The notes: a model not told the origin generated them from the sequence alone. Positions 25,356 to 33,790 are shown, counted from the first letter of the stretch. The stretch is 64,000 nt of DNA from Emticicia sp965283955 (GCA_965283955.1 CBDIQW010000001.1:744001-808000), one strand, 5' to 3'. A program made the numbers and translations.

Positions 25356-26980
25356 GCATATCTCGCAAAGAGTTTCTTGAGTTATCGGGAATCGCACTTT
25401 TGGGTAGCACTCTGGGGCTACAAACACTTACTTCTTGTGAGTCTGCTACTACCATTCAAGGGCAAATCGTTGGAGCAAATCACGCAATTGGACATTTACT
25501 TCGTAAGGCCATTTCTTCACCAATTCATCAATCACACCAAACAAAAACTCTGATTATAGGTTCTGGAATATCTGGACTTACTGCTGGTTATTTTCTTCAA
25601 AAAGCAGGTATAAAAGATTTTGAAATTTTAGAACTTGAAAGCCACATTGGTGGAAACTCTACATTTGGCGAAGATGCTGCGGGACGATACCCGTGGGCAG
25701 CACATTATTTGCCAATTCCGAGTCCACAAAACAAAGAATTGATTGATTTTTTATCAGAAAACAAGATAATTACGGGTTTTGACGAGAACCATTTGCCGAT
25801 TTATGATGAATACGCTCTTTGTTTTCATCCAGACGAGAGGCTTTTTGTGAAAGGTTTTTGGCAAGAAGGATTGATTCCGAATATGGATATTTCGGAGGAA
25901 GAAAAGAAACAAATTGGAGCGTTTTTGGCAGAAATGAATGCCTTCAAAGCTGCCAAAGGCAATGACCAAAAATGGGCTTTCACGATTCCGTTGGCTTATT
26001 CATCGAGCGATACAAGTTTTACAGATTTGGATAAAATCAGCATGAAAACCTGGATGGAGCAAAATATGTTCACCGCCAAACCACTACAATGGTATGTAAA
26101 CTATTGTTTATTAGATGATTACGGTACTTCAATTGCCGAAACTTCGGCTTGGGCGGGCATTCATTATTTTGCTTCTCGAAAAGGTAAAGCCGCCAATGCC
26201 AAAGACGATGATGTATTGACATGGAGCGAAGGAAATGGTTTTCTGATGAAACTTTTGGCCAAAAATCAATTAAATAATATAAAAACTCAGCGTTTGGCCT
26301 ATCAAATTGAAGAAAAAAATGGAAAAGTTTCGGTGGATGTATATGATTGGAAAACAGAAAAACGAGAACATTATACAGCCGAACAAATAATTTGGGCAGT
26401 TCCGCAGATGCTTCGCCCGTATGTGATGCCGCAACAGAAATCTGATTTTATCAAAGATTTTTCCTATTCGCCTTGGATGGTTGCTAATATTCAAACCATA
26501 CCTTTCGATACGGGCAGAGGACAAGCTTTATCTTGGGATAATGTGATTTATGAAGGAAATGGACTGGGTTATGTTTTATCGAATCATCAAGAACTCGCTC
26601 AAGAGCAAAAAACTTGGCAACTAACTTATTATAAGCCGCTGGCTGATGGGAACCCTGCTGATGAACGCAAAAAAGCAATAGCAAAAACCCACGAAGAATG
26701 GAAAAATGAAGTGCTGACCGACCTAAACAAAGCACACCCAAAAATTGAAAAATCAATCTTGAAAATAGATATAAAACTTTGGGGACACGCCATGATTCGT
26801 CCAACGGTTGGCTTTATTCATGGTCAAGCTCGCCATGAAGCACAACAATCGCTCAACAACAAAATTCATTTTGCTCATTCTGACCTTTCGGGTGTTTCGA
26901 TTTTTGAAGAAGCGTTTTTTCATGGGGCCGAGGCAGCGAAGAAAGTAATTTCAAATATTTACCACGGAGGCACAGATTAA
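25337..26980 (+). CDS. Exported FAD-dependent amine-oxidase-like protein, probable lipoprotein
   Basis: 547 residues. The N-terminus has a Tat-like motif (SRKEFLELSG, Arg-Lys instead of Arg-Arg), a hydrophobic stretch (IALLGSTLGL) and a lipobox-like LTSC. I read it as a Tat-type lipoprotein facing the periplasm. The FAD fold is at TLIIGSGISGLTAGYFLQKA (about residue 73), followed by FEILELESHIGGNS. The C-terminal region (GFIHGQARHEAQQ, HFAHSDLSGVSIFEEAFFHG) matches the flavin amine oxidase layout. Polyamine oxidation is plausible given the neighbours, but the substrate is inferred. The start overlaps the previous gene by 19 bases, indicating coupled translation. Confidence 0.85.
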   Translation: MGKSDVGISRKEFLELSGIALLGSTLGLQTLTSCESATTIQGQIVGANHAIGHLLRKAISSPIHQSHQTKTLIIGSGISGLTAGYFLQKAGIKDFEILELESHIGGNSTFGEDAAGRYPWAAHYLPIPSPQNKELIDFLSENKIITGFDENHLPIYDEYALCFHPDERLFVKGFWQEGLIPNMDISEEEKKQIGAFLAEMNAFKAAKGNDQKWAFTIPLAYSSSDTSFTDLDKISMKTWMEQNMFTAKPLQWYVNYCLLDDYGTSIAETSAWAGIHYFASRKGKAANAKDDDVLTWSEGNGFLMKLLAKNQLNNIKTQRLAYQIEEKNGKVSVDVYDWKTEKREHYTAEQIIWAVPQMLRPYVMPQQKSDFIKDFSYSPWMVANIQTIPFDTGRGQALSWDNVIYEGNGLGYVLSNHQELAQEQKTWQLTYYKPLADGNPADERKKAIAKTHEEWKNEVLTDLNKAHPKIEKSILKIDIKLWGHAMIRPTVGFIHGQARHEAQQSLNNKIHFAHSDLSGVSIFEEAFFHGAEAAKKVISNIYHGGTD

Positions 26981-27035
26981 ACGAATTTTCACGGAGAGTA
27001 AATCTTTAAATAATTGTCAAAACTTTGAAAATTTC

Positions 27036-28058
27036 ATGCAAACTCAAACTTGGATACACTCAGCTAAATACGATTTGAGTTTTATTGTTGCTCCATCGTT
27101 TTTGGCTGTTATATTACTGTTTTTCTTTCCCGAAAGTTGGCTTTGGTCGAACGAAATGCCCAATTGGGCGTGGTTTGGAATGGTACTTTTGATTGATGTT
27201 TCGCATGTTTATAGTAGTTTGTATCGCACTTATTTTGATAAAGTTTCGCTACAAAAACATAAAAAACTATTGCTTTTTACACCAATTTGGGTAGTTTTAG
27301 TAGCTGGGAGTATTCATTATTTTTCCGAAGCAGTTTTTTGGCGATTGGCTGCCTATTTGGCAGTTTATCATTTTATTCGTCAGCAGTATGGTTTTCTGAA
27401 ACTTTACACCCGCACCGAAGGCATAAAGCAAATTGATGTTTGGATGATTTATATAGTAACGGTTTTCCCGATGCTTTACTGGCATTTGTCAGAGCCACGC
27501 AATTTTATGTGGTTTACGGCTGCAGATTTTCTGTTTTACACCAATCAAAATTTAGCCAATTTACTGAAATACGCTTTCTGGGTTTGGGTAATAATCTACT
27601 ACTTTTTAGTCATTAAAGATTACATCCAAACTCGACAAATCAACTTGCCTAAGACTTTACTGATTATATCTACAATGCTTACTTGGTATCTCGGAATTGT
27701 CTATTTCAATGGCGATATGGCATTTACAATGCTCAATGTAGTGGCTCATGGCGTGCCGTATATGGCCTTGGTTTATGCTACTGAACAAAAGAAAGCCTAT
27801 AAAAAAACTGGCTTTTGGAAGTTGCTTTTCTCCAATTTTGGCATTCTTATTTTTATCGGAATTTTGTTTGTTTTGGCCTACGTCGAAGAAGGTTTTTGGA
27901 ATGGTCTGGTTTGGCACGAATATGATGAGTTTTTTGTGTTTTTTCCAAACATTAGTCTTACCGACAAACTTTGGTTTTCTATCACAATCGCCTTGCTATC
28001 AATGCCTCAGATTACACACTATATACTCGATGGTTATATTTGGAAGCGAGACTTTTAA
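27036..28058 (+). CDS. Polytopic membrane protein with conserved-looking histidines, cluster member
   Basis: 340 residues and about nine membrane helices. Histidines with neighbouring aromatic or polar residues occur in or near helices: DVSHVYSSLYRTYFD (about 56), VYHFIRQQYGF (about 111), NVVAHGVPYM (about 240) and PQITHYILDGYIWKR (near the C-terminus). Histidine-bearing membrane helices are known in carotenoid-cleaving Brp/Blh oxygenases and in lipid desaturases/hydroxylases. The spacing here does not let me name either. It lies 55 bases after the oxidase gene on the same strand and I take it as the last gene of the cluster. Confidence 0.65.
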   Translation: MQTQTWIHSAKYDLSFIVAPSFLAVILLFFFPESWLWSNEMPNWAWFGMVLLIDVSHVYSSLYRTYFDKVSLQKHKKLLLFTPIWVVLVAGSIHYFSEAVFWRLAAYLAVYHFIRQQYGFLKLYTRTEGIKQIDVWMIYIVTVFPMLYWHLSEPRNFMWFTAADFLFYTNQNLANLLKYAFWVWVIIYYFLVIKDYIQTRQINLPKTLLIISTMLTWYLGIVYFNGDMAFTMLNVVAHGVPYMALVYATEQKKAYKKTGFWKLLFSNFGILIFIGILFVLAYVEEGFWNGLVWHEYDEFFVFFPNISLTDKLWFSITIALLSMPQITHYILDGYIWKRDF

Positions 28059-28272
28059 AGGAGTTCACAGAAATGATACTTAAACGATTTCTGTACAAAC
28101 TATTTTTTAAAACTAATCTTTTTCATTCACAGTAATCTGATAATTAACTAAAGAAAGTATTTCTCTAATGGGCAATTTCAGTTTTTTGAGTAGCTTATTT
28201 CTTTCTTAACCCAAATCAATTTTTTAAATGATAAGTTTTCAGAGTTTTGTATCATTAAACTTATCAAATAAA

Positions 28273-28683
28273 ATGAATAGAAAAACCTTACTATCAACAC
28301 TTTGGGTATTTGTAACGATTAATTATCTCTATTGCGACCTCATAGGACTCATGGACGCTTCGTTCTTAAAACAATACCTTACGGGAAACGTTGAGGGAAT
28401 GAAAATCAACGAGAAATTCTTATTGGCAGCAGGAGTTTTGATGGAGATTCCTATTTCGATGATTCTTTTTGCAAAAATCTTAAAAGATAAACCCAATGCA
28501 ATCGTAAACATAGTGGCCGCATTTATCAAAACTTCGGTAATGATTTTGACACTTTTCCTCGGAAAACCTACTATATATTACCTTTTCTTTGCTACAATTG
28601 AGATTTCTACCACTGTTTTTATACTTGCTTATGCAATCGGTTGGCTCAAAGAAATTAACGCTTTGAAGCCAAGCGTTTCTTAA
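28273..28683 (+). CDS. Small membrane protein, DUF6326-like
   Basis: 136 residues from the ATG at 28273 (MNRKTLLSTLWVFVTINYLY). An in-frame ATG at 28228 would add a poor N-terminus. About four helices are seen, with the motif NYLYCDLIGLMD after the first helix, the marker I associate with DUF6326 proteins (function unknown). The 3' end overlaps the convergent Crp-like gene by 29 bases. Confidence 0.75.
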   Translation: MNRKTLLSTLWVFVTINYLYCDLIGLMDASFLKQYLTGNVEGMKINEKFLLAAGVLMEIPISMILFAKILKDKPNAIVNIVAAFIKTSVMILTLFLGKPTIYYLFFATIEISTTVFILAYAIGWLKEINALKPSVS

Positions 28684-29233
28684 TCCTACTCAAAGATTCA
28701 GGTTTTACTCCAATGTAGCTCGCCAATTGGTATTGTGGAATACGTTGGATAAGGTCAGGACGAGATTCTAATAAGCGTAAATACCTTTGTTCGGGTGTAT
28801 CAGTCAGATAAGCCATCATCACTTGCTGATATTCGGCAAAGGAATTTTCTACTATTTTTCGAGCAATAGACTCTAATCTTGGGTGTTTTTTAAATAAATC
28901 TTGTGCTGAACTATCATTACCAATCAATAAGATACAGTCTTCTTCACAAACCCAATAAAATGCCGAAGGTTTCTCTTCATCAAAACTACTCAACGCAATT
29001 ACCCATTGGTCTTCAGTAAAAAATGCTGTCGTTTTCTCTTCACCATCAATCAAACAATATTGTCTTATCAAGCCTCTAAATACAAAATAAGTATTTTTGA
29101 TCAATTGTCCTTCTTTCAAGAGTACTGTGTTTTTTTCATATTCTTTCACCACCGAACTATCATAAATAACTTTTGCTTCGGCTTCCGAAAGGGGCGAAAT
29201 ACTGGAGAAATAATTGATTAGTTTTTGTTTCAT
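28655..29233 (-). CDS. Crp/Fnr-family transcriptional regulator (copy 1)
   Basis: 192 residues. A cyclic-nucleotide-binding-like beta-roll occupies about 15-120 (VLLKEGQLIKNTYFVFRGLI), but the cAMP phosphate-binding motif RxS is absent, so the ligand is unknown. The C-terminal winged helix is short (PQYQLASYIGVKPESLSRIK). Bacteroidota have many such proteins, often next to the gene they control. Here it converges on and overlaps the DUF6326 gene, a likely functional pair. A -7 box (CAAATTTA on the plus strand, 29271-29278) is present without a -33. Confidence 0.85.
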   Translation of the reverse strand: MKQKLINYFSSISPLSEAEAKVIYDSSVVKEYEKNTVLLKEGQLIKNTYFVFRGLIRQYCLIDGEEKTTAFFTEDQWVIALSSFDEEKPSAFYWVCEEDCILLIGNDSSAQDLFKKHPRLESIARKIVENSFAEYQQVMMAYLTDTPEQRYLRLLESRPDLIQRIPQYQLASYIGVKPESLSRIKKRLASKR

Positions 29234-29410
29234 AGCCTATCAATGCATTATTCAAGAGATGAATCATCCTCAAATTTACATACTTTAAACCCAAAATTAC
29301 CACTTGAAATTTGATTAAATTAGGTTACTTAATGATTCTTATGATTTAACTATCTTCCAACCTTTTATTTTAAAATAGTATCTTATCAGAAACATTTAAT
29401 TTTAATAAAC

Positions 29411-29845
29411 ATGAAAAAGCAAGGTCTTATAATCTTTTTGTTAGCTACTTTTCTAATGGGTTCGGTGGTGAGTTGTACTTCCGAAAATATCAGCACTGAC
29501 TGCACACCCACGAGTGTAATAAGCGATAAAGCCTCGAAAGATGAAGATAATGTGGTATTAGCACAATTATTCAAGGAAATTGAGAGTTTGAGCAACTCTA
29601 AAACATGTGATAACGCTGGTCAGTGGCTTTTCGCTCCGATTGGAGAAAAAGCCTGCGGAGGGCCAAGTGCTTATATTGCTTATAGTTCACAGATTGATGT
29701 TGCGTGTTTCTTGAAAAAAGTTGAGCATTATACAGCACAAACCAAAAAATATAACACAAAACATGGCATTATGTCAGACTGCTCAATAACCCCTTCACCC
29801 AAAAGTGTTTCTTGCGAAAATGGCAAACCTATTTTCGTATATTAA
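29411..29845 (+). CDS. Cysteine-rich lipoprotein of unknown function
   Basis: 144 residues. The lipobox is at SVVSC (Cys22). The mature domain has six more cysteines, suited to three disulfides, in the blocks KTCDNAGQWLFAPIGEKACG and GPSAYIAYSSQIDVACFLKK, then SDCSITPSPKSVSCENGKPI. I recall similar short Bacteroidota proteins with W-x-F-x-P-I-G-x-K-A-C-G-G-P, without assigned function. It is monocistronic, with a terminator at 29867. Confidence 0.7.
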   Translation: MKKQGLIIFLLATFLMGSVVSCTSENISTDCTPTSVISDKASKDEDNVVLAQLFKEIESLSNSKTCDNAGQWLFAPIGEKACGGPSAYIAYSSQIDVACFLKKVEHYTAQTKKYNTKHGIMSDCSITPSPKSVSCENGKPIFVY

Positions 29846-29866
29846 GCAAAGATTAAATTTATTACC

Positions 29867-29897
29867 AAAGCCCTAAATATCAAGGTTTAGGGCTTTT
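29867..29897 (+). terminator. Rho-independent terminator
   Basis: Stem AAAGCCCTAAA (29867-29877) with TTTAGGGCTTT (29886-29896) and a T-tract after it, 22 bases past the stop codon. Confidence 0.85.
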
Positions 29898-30060
29898 TTC
29901 TTACCAGTTCATTAATTAACTAAAGTTAAGTTTTTTTGATTTTTCAAGCCTTAATTTTGTCCGGTACAATCGAATTATCATCAAAATCTGCAGAGATACA
30001 CTGAAATATTTATTTTTTGTTAATTAAATTTTCACATAAAATCTACATTAAATAAAAACC

Positions 30061-30465
30061 ATGAAAAAGCAATTAAATTTTATTTTAACGTCAATCGCAT
30101 TGGTATTTGTTCTTCAATCTTGTACAAAAGATGACATTGGCTCTTCATCCAATGGAAGTGGTAGCCGAGCCATTAAATATGAAATTACTGGTAATTACTC
30201 GGGCGAGATGATTGTGGTTGCTGCCACTAACAACGATGATTTTGAAGTAATTGAGGTAAAAAAACTCCCTTGGAAACTTGAATTTACGGCTAAAGAATCT
30301 ATCAAAACAATAGTTGCAACTGCACAGGGTTCGACTCCTGGTGTAGCAGGACAAACCGCTACTTTGAAAACTTATGTTGGCGGTACGGAAGTAAGTTCGG
30401 GAACTGGAACGGCTCTAAGTACAGGATTTATTTCATTGACGAATAAGGTATATATTCTAAAGTAA
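30061..30465 (+). CDS. Lipoprotein, MmpS-like beta-sandwich
   Basis: 134 residues. The lipobox is LQSC (about Cys21). The mature part reads IKYEITGNYSGEMIVVAATN, then LPWKLEFTAKESIKTIVATA and TATLKTYVGGTEVSSGT. This matches the strand order of small MmpS/transthyretin-like exported domains. Function is unknown. It shares the MKKQ opening with the lipoprotein 200 bases upstream, but the mature parts are unrelated. Confidence 0.65.
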   Translation: MKKQLNFILTSIALVFVLQSCTKDDIGSSSNGSGSRAIKYEITGNYSGEMIVVAATNNDDFEVIEVKKLPWKLEFTAKESIKTIVATAQGSTPGVAGQTATLKTYVGGTEVSSGTGTALSTGFISLTNKVYILK

Positions 30466-30586
30466 TCGTACCTAACATTGCTGATGTTTTATTTCTTTTA
30501 GGAAATTTACCACTCATATAAATTCTTTGTAAAAAAGGTAAATATTCTGCTCATTTGTGATTCGTTTTTTAAGAAATAAGAAAAAA

Positions 30587-31168
30587 ATGAATCAATATTA
30601 CGAAAAACTCTTCGATTATGTAGCCGAAATATTGGTTATGCCCGAAGCTGATAAAGAGCTTTGCCGACAATTATTTAAGCCTGTTTTTGTTCCGAAAGAT
30701 ACCATTATCGAGAAAGCTGAAAGTGTACATCAAAACCATACTTTCATTGTTTCTGGTTTCATGCGAAACTTTCATATTGATAGCAATGGCAATGAAATTA
30801 CTAATGATTTGAACGAAGGGTCAAGGTTTTTCACTTCCTATTTTCACTTTATGAATCGTACGGTTTCAAACGAAACCGTACATACTATTACCGACTGCGA
30901 ATTACTACAAATCAGTCGAGATGATGTCGATATTGCTGCCAGTCAAGGCATTACGCAAAAGGATTATACTGTTAAACTTTTGAATAAACGCTTAGAAATC
31001 AACAAACAACGGGCTTTCGATATGGCCAACCTATCAGCCGAAGAGCGTTATAGTAAATTTGTAAAAGAAAACCCAAACATCATTCGTAATGTACCATTGG
31101 GCTACATTGCGTCTTTTTTGGGCATTACGCAAAGACATTTGAGTAGATTGCGTAAAGAAATCAGATGA
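30587..31168 (+). CDS. Crp/Fnr-family transcriptional regulator (copy 2)
   Basis: 193 residues from the ATG at 30587 (MNQYYEKLFDYVAEILVMPE); a GTG at 30557 in the same frame would add ten basic residues and is less likely. The cNMP-like roll includes SVHQNHTFIVSGFMRNFHID. The C-terminal helix-turn-helix is GYIASFLGITQRHLSRLRKE. It lacks the cAMP-binding arginine motif. Its stop overlaps the start of the DoxX-like gene by four bases, so the two are coupled. Confidence 0.85.
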   Translation: MNQYYEKLFDYVAEILVMPEADKELCRQLFKPVFVPKDTIIEKAESVHQNHTFIVSGFMRNFHIDSNGNEITNDLNEGSRFFTSYFHFMNRTVSNETVHTITDCELLQISRDDVDIAASQGITQKDYTVKLLNKRLEINKQRAFDMANLSAEERYSKFVKENPNIIRNVPLGYIASFLGITQRHLSRLRKEIR

Positions 31169-31851
31169 AACCATTTGACAAATCAACACAGTATATTATG
31201 GAAAAACTTTTAGAGAACTTCAAACAAAAACGACTATTCCAAATCTTCACCATCGGGCTTCGTTATCTTATCGGTTCGGCATTTGTGTTTGCAAGTATCG
31301 TAAAAATTGAAGGGCAACGTTTTACATCAGAATCGGGCGAAAACGCTCCAATCAATAGTGCGTGGCACTTTTTTGAGACCATGTACCGCTCTGGTATTTA
31401 TTGGAATTTTATTGGCTGGGGACAACTCTTTGCGGGTTTTCTGTTGATGTCACAGATTTTCAGTACACTTGGGGCTGTTGCGTTCTTTCCGATAATAACC
31501 AATGTTTTTTTCATTTCAATTTCCTATTCTTTTGGGGGTACGCCCTTTATTACTTTTCTGATGCTTTTGGGCAATATCTATCTATTATTATGGGATTGGG
31601 ATAAACTCAAAGTACTTGTGTATCCATTGGTCAACTATCAACATAAGGCCATTCCGTTTATGCAAAGAAGTGCGTGGATGTATCTCGGTTTCTTTTATTT
31701 TTCTATAACAATTCTGATGCAAAAAAGTGGACAATTCTTTGCCAATCATGCCGATTTGGGTATTAATCCCTTCTTTTTTATGCTTGGCTGTCTGATTATG
31801 TTTTTAGTGGTAGGCATTTCAACGTTGATTGTACAAATCCGAAGAAAATAA
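31165..31851 (+). CDS. DoxX-like membrane protein
   Basis: 228 residues; a start at 31198 (MEKLLENFKQKRLF) is also possible. The protein has six hydrophobic helices. The first helix block, IGLRYLIGSAFVFASIVKIE, is typical of DoxX-family proteins, followed by NFIGWGQLFAGFLLMSQIFS. DoxX proteins have been linked to redox or quinone processes, but most are uncharacterised. Coupled to the regulator gene just upstream (ATGA overlap), which suggests regulation by, or of, this protein. Confidence 0.8.
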   Translation: MKPFDKSTQYIMEKLLENFKQKRLFQIFTIGLRYLIGSAFVFASIVKIEGQRFTSESGENAPINSAWHFFETMYRSGIYWNFIGWGQLFAGFLLMSQIFSTLGAVAFFPIITNVFFISISYSFGGTPFITFLMLLGNIYLLLWDWDKLKVLVYPLVNYQHKAIPFMQRSAWMYLGFFYFSITILMQKSGQFFANHADLGINPFFFMLGCLIMFLVVGISTLIVQIRRK

Positions 31852-31955
31852 AAGAGGTAGGAACTCAACTGGTCTATCCTGAATTGTATCGGCTTGAAAC
31901 TTTGCCTTCTAACAATAAAATTGCATTCAAATAGAGATAAAAACTTAATATTTAT

Positions 31956-32522
31956 ATGATAATTACTGAAATTTTAGATAAAATTGGCTATTTTTCAGAA
32001 GATGATATTCAACTTCTGAAAAATAGAATTATCCAAAAAGAGGTAAAAAAGGGTGATGTTTTATTGAATCAAACAGAAGTTTGTAAATCGGTTCATTTTA
32101 TTATAAAAGGAGCGTTTTTGCAGTATAATTTTAGAGACGAAATTGAGCAAAATATTATTGACCTTCATCTTGAAAACGAATGGGTTCTGAATCAGCAAAG
32201 TTTTGTAAAGCAGAAACCTTCCGAAACCATCATCGAAGCATATACCGACAGCATCGTTTTTGAAATAAATATCAATACGCTTCATCAGTTAATTGGACAG
32301 TCGCCTGCATTTTTTCAATTAAGTAAAGTCTTAGAACCTGTACATTCTCGTATTCAGTTTTTCGATAATTCGTTTACGCCTTTACAAAAGTATCAGTTTC
32401 TACTTGAGAATCGAAGGGAAATCATACGAACTTTTCCGCTTAAAATTATTGCTTCGTACCTAAAAATAACGCCCGAAACTCTAAGTAGGGTACGAGAAAA
32501 ACTTGCCAAAGGACATTCTTGA
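31956..32522 (+). CDS. Crp/Fnr-family transcriptional regulator (copy 3)
   Basis: 188 residues. The sensory roll has GDVLLNQTEVCKSVHFIIKG. The DNA-binding part is FPLKIIASYLKITPETLSRV. Sequence similarity to copies 1 and 2 is limited to the family pattern, so they are old paralogues rather than a recent duplication. Its stop lies within the 5' part of the VOC-protein frame. Confidence 0.85.
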   Translation: MIITEILDKIGYFSEDDIQLLKNRIIQKEVKKGDVLLNQTEVCKSVHFIIKGAFLQYNFRDEIEQNIIDLHLENEWVLNQQSFVKQKPSETIIEAYTDSIVFEININTLHQLIGQSPAFFQLSKVLEPVHSRIQFFDNSFTPLQKYQFLLENRREIIRTFPLKIIASYLKITPETLSRVREKLAKGHS

Positions 32523-32587
32523 TTGTAATCAAGTTATATTTTGAAACTGTTTTTCTATTTTTAAGAATAAATTCTAAAAACAGAGCA

Positions 32588-32959
32588 ATGCAACACAAAA
32601 CTATTTCAATCAGACCATTTATTGGAGCAAAAAACTTTAAGATTTCTCGAAATTTCTATCAGGATTTAGGATTTCAGGAGGTGGTTTTAGGAACTGACTT
32701 TTCGTATTTTCATACCGATAAAATAGGCTTTTATTTACAAGATGCTTATGTGAAAGATTGGATTGATAATTCAATGGTATTTGTGGAGGTGGATGATACA
32801 AAGCGTTACTATAATGAAATTTTGGCTCTTGATTTACAAAAAAAATATGAAGGTGTCAGGCTAACACCAGTCAAAGAATTATCGTGGGGAAAAGAATGTT
32901 TTCTGCATGACCCATCGGGAATTTTATGGCATTTTGGCGAATTTTTCCACAACGATTGA
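32588..32959 (+). CDS. VOC-family (glyoxalase/bleomycin-resistance-like) protein
   Basis: 123 residues from the ATG at 32588 (MQHKTISIRPFIGAKNFKIS); an upstream ATG at 32519 in the same frame overlaps the regulator and gives a hydrophobic lead that does not fit the fold. The VOC pattern is clear: RPFIGAKNFKISRNFYQDLG, then VFVEVDDTKRYYNEI and the closing DPSGILWHFGEF. Such proteins are enzymes or drug-binding proteins. Its role here is unknown, possibly linked to the regulator 66 bases upstream. Confidence 0.8.
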   Translation: MQHKTISIRPFIGAKNFKISRNFYQDLGFQEVVLGTDFSYFHTDKIGFYLQDAYVKDWIDNSMVFVEVDDTKRYYNEILALDLQKKYEGVRLTPVKELSWGKECFLHDPSGILWHFGEFFHND

Positions 32960-33045
32960 TTTGAGCTCTCATTTCTTGATTACAATCAAGTGTAAAGCAT
33001 CAGATGAGGATCTACTTTTGTGACATCACAAAAAATAGATATTCA

Positions 33046-33687
33046 ATGAAAATAAGTTTCCAAAAACTCGCTGGTTATTGTTTAATCATAGGCTCAATAT
33101 TAATGGTTCTTACAATGTTTTTGCATCCAAGTGGTGGAAATCTGGAACACATTACTAAAATCGCCAAAGTGCTAATTATTAGTCATTCAATTGCCATTTT
33201 TAGCATTCCTATTATTGCTTTTGGTTTTTATGGATTGTCCGAAACTTTACAAACAAGTTCCAAAAGTTCTTATTTAGGTTTTACGTTCGTTGGCTTTAGC
33301 TTAGTTGCAGTTATGCTGGCTGGCTCTATCAATGGTTTAATCTTACCAATGTATGTTTATAAATTTCACAATAAAATGGGGCAAAATCTCGAAATTGTGA
33401 AACTGATAATCGGCTATGGCTCGAAGTTTAATAAAGCAATGGACTTCGTATTTATCAACGGTTTTTCGATTGCTATGCTTGTTTGGTCGGTTGTCATTAT
33501 TCAGACATCAAAACTTCCTCGTTGGCTGGGTTTTTATGGTTTTATTCTTTTCACTTTTGTTATTATTGGTTTTTTATTAGACTTTAATTTCATCAGTGTT
33601 TGGGGATTTAGCATTTACATTTTCGGAATCGTAAGCTGGATAGTTTTCGCGGGATACTTCATGGTAAAAAACAAAAAAACAACTTAA
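33046..33687 (+). CDS. Six-helix membrane protein of unknown function
   Basis: 213 residues from the ATG at 33046 (MKISFQKLAGYCLIIGSILM); an ATG at 33004 would add 14 residues. Helices are spread along the length, with a notable FLHPSGG motif after the first helix and GSINGLILPMYVYKF in the middle. This layout resembles DUF4386-like or related Bacteroidota membrane proteins. I cannot name a function. Confidence 0.7.
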   Translation: MKISFQKLAGYCLIIGSILMVLTMFLHPSGGNLEHITKIAKVLIISHSIAIFSIPIIAFGFYGLSETLQTSSKSSYLGFTFVGFSLVAVMLAGSINGLILPMYVYKFHNKMGQNLEIVKLIIGYGSKFNKAMDFVFINGFSIAMLVWSVVIIQTSKLPRWLGFYGFILFTFVIIGFLLDFNFISVWGFSIYIFGIVSWIVFAGYFMVKNKKTT

Positions 33688-33746
33688 TAAGCATTTAAAC
33701 TAAAAAAACACCACTCATCCAAATAGGACATTTGTCTAATAAAAAT

Positions 33747-33790
33747 AAAGAATAGCTCACTAATTTTGAAAAAACAAAAAGCTATTCTTT
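33747..33790 (+). promoter_or_regulatory. Inverted repeat spanning the -7 box and ending at the start codon
   Basis: AAAGAATAGCT at 33747-33757 and its exact reverse complement AGCTATTCTTT at 33780-33790 flank TAATTTTG (33761-33768), a -7-type box. The right arm touches the ATG at 33791. It may be an operator for a dimeric regulator or a leader hairpin that hides the start. Confidence 0.5.

Noticed and set aside
30326..30355. GGTTCGACTCC resembling a tRNA T-arm
   Set aside because: It is inside the lipoprotein gene at 30061-30465 and no acceptor or anticodon stem can be built around it.
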